Source: Metellina segmentata (taxonomy: Eukaryota; Arthropoda; Arachnida; Araneae; Tetragnathidae). Taken from it: a stretch of DNA of 64,000 nt. This document shows positions 22,816 to 34,373 of the stretch, one piece after another. The notes under the pieces are model-generated. The model saw only the letters and a program-made list of their open reading frames with translations. It made no database searches and was not told where the DNA came from. The position numbers and the translations under genes are program-made. Where the stretch lies: positions 85,509,819-85,573,818 of the forward strand of contig OX375872.1 in NCBI GenBank assembly GCA_947359465.1, in the 5' to 3' direction. Within the stretch, counting starts at the first letter, position 1. Each line of letters begins with the position of its first letter.

Positions 22816-24225
22816 TTACAGAAACACTTCTTCATTCGGAGATTTGGATCGTATATGTACATTTGGTCTCAATGTTGTATTAAATCTGTACTGCTGTCTT
22901 TTAATATTACAGCAGGAACATAATAATTGTTTAAAAGCCCTCCTGAAATCCCTACTCCAGCAGGCATAGATGACGGGATTCATTCCTGAATTCAGCCAGC
23001 CAAGCCAGGTCACAATTGAAGAAACTAGTTCCGGTTCTGAAATGCAGGAAGTTCCACAAATACCGAACAGGACATTAACAATGAAGAAGGGGAGCCAGCA
23101 CAATATAAACACGCCCATCACAATGGCAAGGGTTTTGGCAGCTTTTCTTTCCTTGGTCAACTTACCAAGTTTCTTGCTTAGGGAAAAGGCTTTCACATGG
23201 CGACTAGCAAACCGCATTGGGATACTGTTTTCTGGAGATTTAGGAATGGGTGAATCGTCACTTGTTGATGCTGGAGTTGCTGCAATGACAAGATGTCTTC
23301 TACGCTTACCATCGTATTGATTGTCTTCACTTTTCACAACTTGTTCATGAACACCGCCTCTGTGTATTCTCAATGTCATTGACCTACATGGCTCATTGGT
23401 TGCTCTGATATGTTTCATTCCTATTTTCAAACTCTTGGTCTGTCTGACTGCTGCTCTGTATATTCGACAATAGGTGAACACCATCACTGCAAGTGGTCCG
23501 TAGAAGGATATTATAGACGAAAATAGCAAGTACCCAAAATCATTAGTGAAAAGACACTGGTTTTCAGGATACGGTTCAACGGATACGGCTCTCCACCAAG
23601 CAATGGCAGGAAAAGATATAAGAGCAGAACATAACCATACTATTCCAACGATAGTCTTCGCTTTTGGAGGAGTCATTTTACTGGGGTAAGTCATTGGATC
23701 AGTTATAGCCCAATAGCGATCTATTGATATTGCACATAAGTTTAGAATGGAAGCGGTGCTGGCTAAAACATCCAGACAACGCCACAGATCGCACCATTCT
23801 CGTCCAAACAGCCAATACTTATCCATCACTTCATGAATCACACTGAACGGCATTACAACAGCTCCCACCAAGCAATCTGCCGTTGCTAAAGATGCTATAA
23901 AATAATTTGTTACTGTATGTAAATACTGCTGTTTGACAATAGCAACCATCACTAGCACATTTCCGAAAACAGTTGCAATACAAAACAAAATTAAAATTAC
24001 TGCTAGAACTGTCTGTTTCGCACTCGGATATCTGTTTAGTGCGTCTGTAGAAGAGTTAGTTATTGAATATTCAGTGGTATAAGGAGACACAGGAAACACG
24101 TCGTTTTCCTCAATTTCAATTGAAATATCTGAAGATATTTCATTCGGAGATCCAATATTTGACAGGGAGTTTTCTTCACTTAATAGAAATCTCCCCATAA
24201 TCGACGAAGCTGTGCTTAAATTCAT
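22816..24225 (-). CDS. Dop1R2: D1-like dopamine receptor 2 (Dop1R2/DOP2, DAMB/INDR type)
   Basis: A 469-residue class A GPCR of the plasma membrane. Family knowledge: it binds dopamine and raises cAMP through Gs, in some species also calcium through Gq; in insects it serves memory and locomotion. Seen in the sequence: extracellular N-terminus with NxS/T sites at N2 and N57; TM1 ~72-97 (GNVL); TM2 ~106-130 with D117; TM3 with amine-binding D152 and DRY at 169-171; a Cys pair C145/C224; TM5 ~228-254 with S236, S237 and S240 for the catechol; TM6 with FILCWLPFF (373-381); TM7 with NPVIY (416-420); a Cys cluster (436-439) suited to palmitoylation. YLHTVTNYFIASLATADCLV and RSLKIG-like/LRIHRGG loop words are diagnostic of Dop1R2, not of Dop1R1 or octopamine receptors. 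The ATG is supported by an in-frame TAA four codons upstream (24235-24237) and A at -3. The CDS has no intron. A splice donor follows the stop. Confidence 0.93.
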   Translation of the reverse strand: MNLSTASSIMGRFLLSEENSLSNIGSPNEISSDISIEIEENDVFPVSPYTTEYSITNSSTDALNRYPSAKQTVLAVILILFCIATVFGNVLVMVAIVKQQYLHTVTNYFIASLATADCLVGAVVMPFSVIHEVMDKYWLFGREWCDLWRCLDVLASTASILNLCAISIDRYWAITDPMTYPSKMTPPKAKTIVGIVWLCSALISFPAIAWWRAVSVEPYPENQCLFTNDFGYLLFSSIISFYGPLAVMVFTYCRIYRAAVRQTKSLKIGMKHIRATNEPCRSMTLRIHRGGVHEQVVKSEDNQYDGKRRRHLVIAATPASTSDDSPIPKSPENSIPMRFASRHVKAFSLSKKLGKLTKERKAAKTLAIVMGVFILCWLPFFIVNVLFGICGTSCISEPELVSSIVTWLGWLNSGMNPVIYACWSRDFRRAFKQLLCSCCNIKRQQYRFNTTLRPNVHIRSKSPNEEVFL

Positions 24226-24237
24226 AATGAAATTTTA

Positions 24238-24857
24238 AGCGAACGACGATCCAAATAAAACGATTATGGGTAGTTATAAGTGCAGTTATTTTTCTCTAGA
24301 ATCGTTTAATTTAAGTTCAAACACGCGATAAGGAATTTTATTTGTACATGTAAATATCTTGTGCAGTTAAAAACAAATAAGATCATGAAAATTACTTCTA
24401 CTTGCTACTTTGTAGATTTCGCTGACTCAATTCATAACTTTCAGATTTATAAAGTAAATTAAAATGCGAACTCAAACATTTAATTCCTTACAAAAATAAA
24501 CCGACATTAACCAATGCATAGTATATATTAAATTACGAGAAGAAAATATGTAATTTTCAAAGGATTTTAATATATATTTATATATATATATAATTATTCA
24601 TAAATCAGTTATTGAAATTAAGCATATTTTTAGCACTTGAATATTAATCAAATGTTTCAGCAAAGCACAATATTCACCCAATTATATCCTTAAGTCCTTT
24701 ATCTTTAAAAACAAGGTAATCTTAAAAGGAAATAAGTTTTACAAACTCTTAAATTTGAAGGTTTCCATTTTTGATTGTGTGAAAAAATCACAGCACACAA
24801 TGGAAAACTATCAGCTAGTTGTGCGATTGAATACAAAAAATATTAAGGTCATATATA
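24238..24857. other. AT-rich stretch between receptor and CpG-rich patch
   Basis: Probably the 5' leader or first intron of the receptor gene. A short TA-rich run lies at about 24570-24592. No other feature. Confidence 0.4.
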
Positions 24858-25071
24858 TTTTGTTTTTTAACCGCGATTAACAGGACAAATGTCAGCAATG
24901 TCGACGGACAAGGGAAGTTTTCCTGACTACCCCACGTGTTTGGATCGGAGATCTAACAGTTTCCCGACTCTGGTCGATTTGATAATGCGCGATTACGCCA
25001 GATGCTCGCTAAATATCGCCAAATTCGGCGGCCAAGTCAGCCAGAAGTTTTCGTGCGAGGAATCATTTTAA
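24858..25071. other. CpG-rich patch: promoter/first exon or coding exon
   Basis: About 200 bases with many CpGs in otherwise AT-rich DNA. Two readings fit. (1) It lies ~650 bases upstream of the receptor ATG, so it could be its promoter or untranslated first exon (minus strand). (2) On the plus strand, a pyrimidine tract and TTAACAG|G near 24880 make a good splice acceptor. An open frame from ATG 24889 to TAA 25071 then has about 60 percent G/C at third positions, unusual here, and looks coding. Its peptide includes DYPTCLDRRSNSFPTLVDLI and KFGGQVSQKFSCEESF; I do not recognise it. Confidence 0.4.
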
Positions 25072-26460
25072 AGGAAAGGAGTACGGAATACAGGTTACCT
25101 CAAATGAAACATTTTCTCTGATATCAGGTATTAATCATTTTGATTGGTGTTTATTAGAATGATGCCAAACAATCGTATAACTCTTATTCTACAATGACAA
25201 AAAATTAAGCGATCAATTCTAATGTGTTTCATACTATCTTGGGAACTTAGGTAACTTTCATATTTATAAACAAGATTAATTAAAAAGTAGTTTTATATTT
25301 CGTTCCCAAAGCATTAGTCAATAATGTATGTGTTGTACTTTTTAAAGAAAGTTCTTTGACATGAATTTTCTGAGTAATAATAGCATTGTAAATATTTTTT
25401 GAATATTTAATAAATGGTAATAAATTAATCCGACAGTTAAATATTTATCTCATATAAAGCCGTTTTTATCCCGGATCTCAAAAAATAGTTATTTATCCTT
25501 TTTAACAATAACTATAACAATTCGGCTATTTCAAAATACTAAAAAAGTTAAATAAATGTTATTTAAATTTGTTCATAAATAGGTAAAAACAAGAGTAACT
25601 TAAAGACGATAAAATATTTTATCACACATAAATACTCTATTTTTATCGTGGATGTGTAAAGGTAATAATTTTTTATCTTTTAAACAATAATGAGGATAAT
25701 TAGGCTATTTCAAGACGAACAAATAGCTTATAAACTGAATGAAATATTACATTGAGAGGAAACTAAATCTTCAACAGTTTGTAGAGAATTATTGTTTCAA
25801 TATTTAAAAGAAAGAAATCTGAACACACAAAACTTTCTCTGCAGTGTTGAAAATAAATTTTTGTTTTCGAATGGAATTAGATGTTGGGAGAAATGAAATT
25901 TGAAGATCATGATAAATTAATAAGTGAGAATATATTTATAATTTTGTATAAAAAAAATATACTTAACAAAATTCGCGAGAGTTATGATAAAATTATGAAA
26001 ACATGCCTATTAATTACTTTAATAATGAAAGCCCTTAAACAGTGTTTAGGGAAAATAGTGTATCCAATTAATTAACTTATTGAACCTCGATGTAATTTAA
26101 TTTAATATATACCAGAGTCATCTCGATGAACTCTCAAAGGAAAAATTTAAAAGGTCAATGCGTGGGATTTTAATTACATTTGTATAGGTCTTTTTATATA
26201 ACCCTTTTAATTACCTTTTCTTTGAAAGTGTTCGTTTAAAGACAATTTCTATAGAAATTAGCTAAATAAAAATGTTTCATTTCAAATTATCAATTCTGCT
26301 GAAATAGAAGTTTTCATGAATGTATTTTCTAAGAGCATCTTTTTATTTATTTTATTAAAAGAATAAATCAATTTCCAATTAGAAAAGTTTTTAAGCAACT
26401 AAGGAATATCTATACATTAACCTATTAACATATATTTTCAAGGCTTTCCGACTTGGCAGC
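25072..26460. other. AT-rich stretch, nothing recognised
   Basis: No frame with coding character. The 64-codon frame at 25881-26075 is AT-driven. Confidence 0.4.
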
Positions 26461-26464
26461 GGAG

Positions 26465-26895
26465 TGGTTACATAGACGTGAAATATAAATAGAATGAGCA
26501 TTTCTATTGCGAGCATCAGAAATTGTGACCAACATGTCGACAAGTAGTCACGTGACTGCTCTGTGAAAAAGTGACTTTGTTGACAAAATTGATAAATGTA
26601 TCGCTTCATTTGACGATTTAACGTCTTATGACATGGTATATGTGCGAATGGGCATTTCTATTGAGCGGTGACCGAATGAGCAATTTGTCAAAGTCAACTA
26701 CTATATCTCGGAGACCAATCAGTTGATGAATCAATGGAAGTACGTCTTCTTTCCGTCGTTTCCTCCCGGGAGACAGGAGTAGTCTTAGGTTACTTTACTA
26801 GTAGTTTTGATCACATGATCCAGGGTACATAAAAAGGTTACCATTACTCATTATACTCTTCTATCTCCTCCAGTGGTCAGCACAAGACAAGATAA
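26465..26895 (+). repeat. Dispersed promoter-bearing repeat, copy 1 (possible solo LTR)
   Basis: Similar along its length to 56700-57135. Shared words: GTGACCAACATGTCGACAAG, AGTCACGTGACTGCTC, ACCAATCAGTTGATGAATCA, GTTTCCTCCCGGGAGAC, TTTTGATCACATGATCC, then a TATA-like CATAAAAAGG and ACTCTTCTAT. The order (E-box-like CACGTG, CCAAT, TATA-like) fits the U3 part of an LTR or a promoter. I could not fix terminal TG...CA ends or a target duplication. Confidence 0.5.
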
Positions 26896-27985
26896 AATTC
26901 AACAAAAATAGATTTTGTATATAATATCGGATTAACCAGACCAACATTAAAAGCATGATAAAACATTTAATTAAACAACAATTCTACAAATATTGAATAT
27001 ATTCAACGTTCGTAAAATGTGCTATTGTTTTATTAATGTACTTAATTATAAAATACTATACCCTACCCTCTCTCAAGCTTTTTAAAAGTTCATCTGCTTT
27101 TGATTCTGTGTGAATGAAATACTTATTGAATGAGGCCGTTTTGTGAAAAGAAATATTTTATCAAGAAGGAACAACGAAATGCGATTTCATGATAAAGGTT
27201 AGTAAATGGACTTCTGCACGGCAGCGTTTCGTTTGTACTCTTCCTAATTTTGTTTTCTTTTGAAAGCTTTCAGTCTGTATGTTTGTAATTTTTTCTGTAA
27301 CTAACTTATGCCTGCGTATGGCTGTGAATACAAGTAGCATTAATTCTTTGAGTTACAAAACGCATTTCGGAACGCATAAAACACTTAATGAGGAACAAAG
27401 GTAAATTGAGGTTCCCATGGAAATGTAACATGCAATTTTATTAAAATCCTGAATTTAGCACCTTTAACAACTAAAACGTAGGTTCGTTTGGTGTTGAGTA
27501 ATTACTTGAATTTACTTTAAAGAAGCACGGATACTGAAAAAAGTTAATTTCGGAATTCAAGAGCCCGAAGAATCCAAAGAAAATTCCAAATTTTAAGCAA
27601 GAGTCTTCGTTTTCTGCGACTTAATGATAACTCCTTAAACTTCAAGAAGAATCCATATCCAAATGCAATTCCTTGAAGTATGAGTAAAGGAATTCAAATA
27701 TAATTTAGGAGTAAATTTGTAATATTATAAAATAGTTGTACATAAAGTAGTGGCGACACATACATCATGATCAACAAGAGCATTTACTTGAGAATAATCA
27801 TTTAGCGCCTTCATATTGCTGTTTCTTGTACCTATTCCCAATGTGTTGGGTGCCATTAGATGAATAAATTTTATCGAGCGCACTGGTGGAGGCCTTATAC
27901 TTCTTGTAGCACTACTTTCAGTTCGCGAACCTAACCGAGGGTTAATACCATATAAGAAAATGCCATCGGTATTTTCATACATGGG
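26896..27985. other. AT-rich stretch with one unexplained minus-strand frame
   Basis: A frame on the minus strand at 27725-27982 contains GINPRLGSRTESSATRSIR and HLMAPNTLGIGTRNSNMKA. Its composition looks less AT-driven than its surroundings, but no family is recognised. It ends beside the MITE at 27991. Possibly a fragment of an old gene or retroelement. Confidence 0.25.
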
Positions 27986-27990
27986 ATTAA

Positions 27991-28258
27991 ATTCCTGTTG
28001 ATTTTCTCAACGAGGTAAATCGTCATTTACAAAACAGAACCGATCTTGATGGACGATATATCTTCTAATTAGAAAACTAAAAGAAAATTCACCAGATATT
28101 GATCACGTCATCATATGAGAAAATAGACAATATCTTGATGAACGAGATCCCTCGCATTTAGCAAAATTGGTCATATCTTGATGGATGATATATCTCTTCA
28201 TAAGCGAAATTGGTCATACCTTGACGAACGAGATATCTCGTCGAAATCACTTGAAGGG
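27991..28258 (-). mobile_element. piggyBac-like MITE, expanded form
   Basis: TTAA flanks it on both sides (27987-27990 and 28259-28262). The right end ATCACTTGAAGGG is a clear family terminus; the left end (ATTCCTGTTGATTTTC) is diverged. A perfect ACGAGATATCTCGT is at 28228-28241. The module 'AAAATTGGTCATA(T/C)CTTGA(T/C)G(G/A)A' occurs twice (28162 and 28206), explaining its 268 bases. Confidence 0.6.
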
Positions 28259-28262
28259 TTAA

Positions 28263-28960
28263 AACGTGTAAGCACAAAGAAATCATGTCCGATAACTGTA
28301 CAAGATGTTCTAATATTTCCCATAGAGTATTTTGCTCAACGTAGTCGTTGAGAGTGGTACATCCGATTCCAAGCAATACTGGAGGCAGTGCAAATAGCGA
28401 GTTGAATTGATAGTTCGCAATTGTAAACATACTTTAGAGTGGTGTACACAACGATGTTGTCACAATAACGTTATTACTATGAGGAGTCCTACATTGGGAC
28501 AATACATCACAGGTCATATGCTCCCGTCGTCCCAAGGATATATCCCCGTTAGCACATATTCCAATTATCCTCCCTTCCCTGGCTTCACCCCATTAAAACC
28601 AAGATTCAGGATTAATGTTACCATCAAGGCTTCTTAAACTTAAAGATCTTGAGAGATGGCAGTGTCATCGTATGTCACGTTTTGTTTCTCTATTTGCTTG
28701 TTTCAGTTGTTTAAAGACTGACTATTTCCAGGGCAAAAATGACATAAATATAAATATTTTGGTAGTGTTATATAACAGCTTACAATGTGATTATGCATTT
28801 TTCATTATCTTGAAAATAAGCATTTTGTCTCCGGTAACATGTCAGGCAAGGAGTTACAGTCCAGCCGTATTTTTCTTATGAGAGGTAGCTCACTACCCCC
28901 TAGTTTAAGAACCACTCGATTCACCCCACAAACCCCAATCGATGCTCTGACCGATTTCAG
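28263..28960. other. No supported gene; moderately higher G+C
   Basis: Less AT-rich than its neighbours, especially 28300-28620, with several short plus-strand frames (28407-28637, 28615-28881, 28839-29033). None is recognised. It precedes the signal-peptide exon and may hold its promoter or upstream untranslated exon. Confidence 0.3.
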
Positions 28961-28967
28961 CAAGTCC

Positions 28968-28995
28968 ACTCTCTCTCTCTCTCTCGCTCGCTCTC
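28968..28995 (+). repeat. CT-rich microsatellite
   Basis: A run of CT dinucleotides changing to CGCTCGCTCTC. It lies about 150 bases upstream of the signal-peptide exon's ATG, a common position for pyrimidine or GAGA-type tracts in arthropod promoters. Confidence 0.7.
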
Positions 28996-29146
28996 AGCCC
29001 ACAGTCAATTATTCAGTTATTTTGATTGTCTGAACCCAACCATTTTATTGCAGTTTGACGTTAATCGTTCTATTTTCCAGTAAATACAGAGATGTCAGTG
29101 CGACAGATATAAACTTTCACCACGTGCTCCACTGAACTGAATCAAC

Positions 29147-29235
29147 ATGGGTGTACCTCGATACCGAATGCTTGCATCACCTTTGATATTGTTGGTCCTT
29201 ACATCACTATTACCACTGCTCCAATCACAACCCAA
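29147..29235 (+). CDS. First coding exon of a secreted or membrane protein (signal peptide)
   Basis: ATG at 29147 has a very good context (ATCAACATGG). The 29 complete codons encode a textbook signal peptide: short basic start MGVPRYRM, hydrophobic core LASPLILLVLTSLLPLL, polar end QSQP. The reading then meets CCCAA|GTAAAAT, a splice donor at 29236, giving a phase-2 exon; unspliced it would stop two codons on. The leader upstream (GACAGATATAAACTTTCACC) and the CT tract fit a promoter-proximal exon. Downstream exons are not identified here and probably lie beyond a long intron. Too little protein to name the gene; any secreted peptide or receptor precursor is possible. Confidence 0.5.
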
Positions 29236-29239
29236 GTAA

Positions 29240-30225
29240 AATAGGTCCTGAATTGATTTGATTTAATAAATGATGCACGTCGCAGTTGAATAAGTAAATC
29301 TTAAAAACATTGAGTCGCACTGTATTAAAATGGGCGTATATTCATGAAAAACTATGAGGCCTATTTCCAGTTGCAAATTCTTTTGAACCAAACAAATATT
29401 ATAATTCGCTGTAAAAAGTTCAATAGAAAAGTATATGTTCGCGTCTTTTGGCTTCAAAGTTTGACCTATGATTTTGTTTCAATCATCGGTCAACTAAGAG
29501 ATCCACCTATAAATATAAAACTGGGATAAATAAAGTTATGATGCTGTTGCAAAGAAATAAAGGTTATCACGTACTTCTAAAATTATTTGCTGAAAAACAG
29601 ATGTAAAATAGTAAATCGAGGATCATTCTTCATAATGTATGCCTGTTTAGTTTGAGAAGGTATTTTACTCTTAAGAAATCGAGTAGAAAAATCATATACC
29701 CAGCAGCTAAAATATTCTTCAGGTAGACATTTTTATGGAAATTTTAACAGCAGACTTCACTTTAGTTATTGAGACTTGAGATATATAAATATAAAACATT
29801 TGAGTAAAATATAAAACTATAACACCCAGTAAAATCTATACCCTACTTACCCGAGTGTAGTGATGCAGTAAAGTAAGTCAAATTATTCATAATAATCTTG
29901 TATCAAGAAACTGTTATGACCCAATTCTTGGAGTTACTTTTTCGTCTGCACCCAAAATGCAAAAACCATAGACGGATTGTTTTGTTCTACTAAACAAAAA
30001 TTAACTATAATTTATCAGAGCATTCATGCACCTCCATGCGCGGAACTTTTCTCGTGTTACAGAACTTCATAAATGTTTTAGAATTTCTTTATGCCAGCGA
30101 TTTTACACCGGTGTGCTTTTCACAAGGCGAAACAGTTTCAACTGTGTATGATTTATTTAAACTGTTTATTTTGAATTTTAGACTTGGGTGCGAACGTTTG
30201 CAAATAATTTCAATCAGTAACCCCA
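29240..30225. other. AT-rich stretch, nothing recognised
   Basis: Probably intron of the gene starting at 29147 if that exon is real. Opposite-strand frames at 29263-29529 overlap each other and have no domain. Confidence 0.35.
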
Positions 30226-30227
30226 TT

Positions 30228-30489
30228 TTTACCCCTCCAATAGTTTGGACAGTATATTTCGTTGAAAATCTGGTCAGTTTTGCTATGACAAGATATATCA
30301 TCGAGACAAAACGTCTCCAAGGGGGACCAACTATTACTCCAAGGGGGAATGAAGTTCCGAGTACTAAGTGAACACGAATTGTCCCTTGCCCAGAATTGTT
30401 GACAGTTTGGAGCAGTTTTTTGCACTGGAGGCTGGCTACTACAGGGAAGTTTTCGGCACGCAGAGAACCCCCCCCCCCCAAGAGGACCG
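30228..30489 (+). mobile_element. piggyBac-like MITE, long form, decayed right end
   Basis: It begins ACCCCTCCAATAGTTTGGAC (a diverged family terminus) and carries GACAAGATATATCATCGAG, CAAAACGTCTCCAAGGGGGA, CCTTGCCCAGAATTGTTGAC and CTACAGGGAAGTTTTCGGCA. It ends in a run of 12 C (30468-30479) and AAGAGGACC. TTAA flanks are not preserved. A 153-codon minus-strand frame (30089-30550) is a by-product of the repeat. Confidence 0.5.
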
Positions 30490-33400
30490 TATAAATAATT
30501 TTTGAGTTTTCATTTTCATCGGAAAACATCATGAATATATTATCGCACAAAATTTTTTAACCACTTGGGAACAAAAAGGGGGTAGTTAACTATTATTATC
30601 ATTTTGCAAAAAAAAAACAAATAAAATTATACTAACTTTTTTTTATCAGTTCGGCAAAAAATTAATTATCTTTTTTGAAGTTACACAGAATTTTAGTAAT
30701 TTGTTTATGAAAACCAAGAGAATAAAGAGGTTGAAAATCGCTGCTTTATGCTATTAGCAAGAGTTCCTTAAAATCCACTCAATTTGGTCGCGTTTTTTTA
30801 CCTCAACATTTTGATTTGCGTGACAAATTGTAGATACATTTAAGATGTCAGGATAGTAATTGTGTAAACATTAACAATTAGTGTCTCTTTTCTTAATTGA
30901 CTTCTTTCTGAGTTCTTTGAACTGAGTTCTTTCTGTTATCTTCACATCTCACTGCCTTCTTTTGCCATCAGTTAGGTTAAATAATGTTCGTTAGACTTAT
31001 ATAATAGACAGTGGGGTTAAGGGTAATAGCACTTCATTCTTTTTAGTAAAATCCCCCTAATTTTGTTTTATTTTCTTCGGTTTAGATTTGACTCGACTGC
31101 CGAATCACTTGCGTCTTATGAAGACCTTTCCAAATCTAATATACGTTTCCATCCATTTATATATATATATATATATATATATTGGCAGACACAAAGAATT
31201 TTCAAATCTGCACGACTAAATAAAATGTACTTTCAGAATTAGCCCTGAAAAGTTTCGTTATTGACTTTTCAGTGCTGTGCCGTAAATTAGAAACTTTTAA
31301 GGGAACGCATATTTGTCTAGCAAACTGATGCAACAGGCACATAAAAATTAGGAAATCAATGTGGGTACTAAATTCGAGTAATTTATTGATTAGAATTAAC
31401 TGCATTTGGAAGACTGCACAATTTGAGCCCATCTTGAACTATTAACTATGCACGGAATGAGAGTCACTAAGCCATGGTGAATGATTTGATTTGAATTAAT
31501 TTGTTGAACTCAAGGATGGACAGTAGTCACAGTTCTCTAATGAAATGAAAATTTTCACTTCACTTTCCAATAGATGTGATTTACGTACAAATCATATCGA
31601 TTGTACTCGTTAAGAAACATTTTTATTGCTACATACTTCAAATCTTTTTAAGAATAGAGGGTATTTTAACTATAACGTTAAAAACATTTTTGCGTTCATT
31701 AATAGAACACTTGTGTTTATACTCATTGCCTTCCTAAAATCTGTTTACTAATGAAGGATAATGCAGTCGACGTTCGTTTTAATGAACTGGGTTGTTATGA
31801 ATCCACATAATTGTACGAAATTTTATAAGTTTTTATCCTAATATCACAGAGTAAATTAAATTAATTTCCTTTTTACGAACTTTCTATTCAACGAACTTCT
31901 TGAATACTTGAGGACTAAAAAAGAGAAAGGGAGCTTCGACTGTTTCCTCAAAGGATAATCAAAATGAAACATTCTTTACAGCGGCAAAAGATCTTTACTG
32001 ATATTTGATGGAAAATATTTTTAGCATTAGTTTAATGCTCAGTGGAAACAAAAGCATCTCAAAATTTAATAATATACATATTAGATTTAAACTCAGTAAA
32101 AATAGTTTTTGTAAAATTATTGATATTTCAGCAGTGCTGGTAAAACAATCCAAGTAATTAATATGAATTCCAGTAATTCCAAAACTACAATATTATTGTT
32201 TATTTAAGCATAGTAACTTATATATTTTAACATCAAACTTTCCTAAATATGTAAACAAAGGAGTTTTAAATAACGCATTGAGGAGACTAAAATATGGCTT
32301 ATCAAATACTTAACACTGCGTATAAATAGGCTTTAAAAAAATTTTGTGATACGTGTACAAACACACAGATACAAAAAAACGACATATAATGGCAAGACGA
32401 ACATATTAACGCAATTAAGTTTCGTCATTAAGTAAATTTAAGTACTTAGAGTATATATACAGGGTTTCATAAAAATATATTCAACCAAACCATTTGGACG
32501 TAGTACGGGAACACACATACAAACAGGCAGACAGATTGACAGACAAACACCAAACACACAAGAGACGGATTTTATATTAGAAAGCCCCAAAACAGATTTA
32601 AAAAAACCTTGAAATGGGTTGAAAATATTCAATGTACTAACAAATACTCCATTTTTATTTATATAGATTATTTAACAGAGTTCAAAACAACTTTATTTAA
32701 TTTATATAAAGTTAAGTGATTCAAATTACTGTGACTTACTCCCTATAAATACAAGTTTTACTTAACAGTATTATAATTTGTTTATACTTTAATTTGATTT
32801 TTAAATTCTGTATGCTGATAATACTTTTATTGAGATAGAACAAAATGATAATTATGTACACTAAGATGAGCCGAAAAAAATCGACTCCTGAACAAATTTT
32901 AACAGTGAAAAAGTTTGTTAATCAACCCCAAATGGAACACGTATCTGTTACTTTTTCGAAATTACAAAAAAAAACTTAATGAAGAGACCGGTGTACAACT
33001 TTTTGGGAAGTTCAAATTCCTGTCAAATATTAAAACCAAAATGTAACCCATTTTCCGTAGAAAGGGCCATATACCAAGTGTTTATTTGAGAACGACCTAT
33101 AGCAGGACTAATTTGCGTCTATAAAAGTTTCTATATGGTCTACTTCCAGATATCTACTGTTTTAAGTGTAATGTGCAATTCATACTTATTCCGGTGCTTT
33201 TCCAAACCCAGGACCCGCTACCGAGAGGTGACTAGACTACGAGTTCCCCCCATTCCCTCTCATCCATTTATGGAACGTGAGTAAAGTATGAGAGGTTTGT
33301 AGTAGAATTTGAAGAGTGAATCATAAGCATTGCTTCTCGTGAAATAAGAGTGGATCTTATGCCCCCGTACCGGTCAATTTTCCAACAGCATTCTCGGAGC

Positions 33401-34369
33401 CTTGATGCAACCTTTCAACATTTAAGTGTGGCAGAGTGAGTATGAAAGAGGATTTTTGAAGAAGCCACATTCCTTCAAGATCGAAGTCACAGACCAGAAA
33501 ATCAGAGTATGATTGAGTACAATTTTCATCCAATTAATCAGCTCAAAGTATTTAGTAAGTATTGAAAATGTATTACTTCTTCAGAAACTTAACGGTCGTA
33601 CTCGATTTTCATACTGTCTGCAATAGTCTTTACAACCCTCTGCTACCTTTCTATGAATGGCACCCTATCCTTATTTTAAGATTTCACTGCTCTCACCTCT
33701 GTGAGGAAGATATTCTCTTATAGCTTCCAAAAGGAGTTTATCCAAATCAAATAATCGACGATAGTTAGCGTACAGGTATAAACCTACTTAGGTGCATCGT
33801 GAAACGTTAATATTCTGAATTATCATTGCATGTCACATGAATCTTAAAAATAAACCAAAACACAACCTAACCTATAGGCTACCATGTTACCATTTTTAGA
33901 AATTTTTTTTGGATGCTTTCTCAGTTTCCTCATGTAATCACAACAGTTTACCTACTGTTGTGAGTCAGCTAGTATGCGATGAGTTTTCGTGCCATAGCTT
34001 ACCACATCATTATATCAATGGCTCTTTTTAATGGTGAAGCAGGTAATAATAATATATACTCAAATCTGAAGGAATTTCGGGAAAGTTGATATAGATGCTT
34101 TTGAATTTTATGACTGGGTGTGTGTGCAAAACGCAAGAATTCAGCCATCAGTCTCTTCTTTAAGATCTTTTTTTTATTTTAAAAGAAATCAACAGATATA
34201 TTATATGTGCTGTACCAACACATTGTTTTCGTAATAAGAATTAGTATTATGGAAATTTTAATGTTTTTAGGGCCCACGCAAATGTACATTTAAATGTCAA
34301 CTGGCATATATTTGATAACACAAAAACATAGCCTCAAACACGAAGCACCGGATAAATCTGATCAACTGA
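30490..34369. other. Long AT-rich stretch with a TA microsatellite
   Basis: Nearly 3.9 kb without a supported gene. A TA run sits at 31159-31182. 33180-33500 is richer in G+C (ACCCAGGACCCGCTACCGAG, CCGTACCGGTCAATTTTCC) and could be part of an old element, but no family is recognised. At about 32456 ATATACAGGGTTTCATAAAA resembles some transposon termini; no partner found. Confidence 0.35.
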
Positions 34370-34373
34370 TTAA

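Noticed and set aside
22970..23320. Plus-strand frame of 116 codons
   Set aside because: It lies entirely opposite the dopamine receptor coding sequence and has no motif of its own; it is its shadow.
24570..24592. TATA box of the dopamine receptor gene
   Set aside because: The TATATATA run is part of a longer AT repeat without other promoter features; one such run is expected in this composition.
30089..30550. Minus-strand frame of 153 codons
   Set aside because: It spans a long-form TTAA MITE and its flank. The sequence is explained by the repeat and no protein domain is present.
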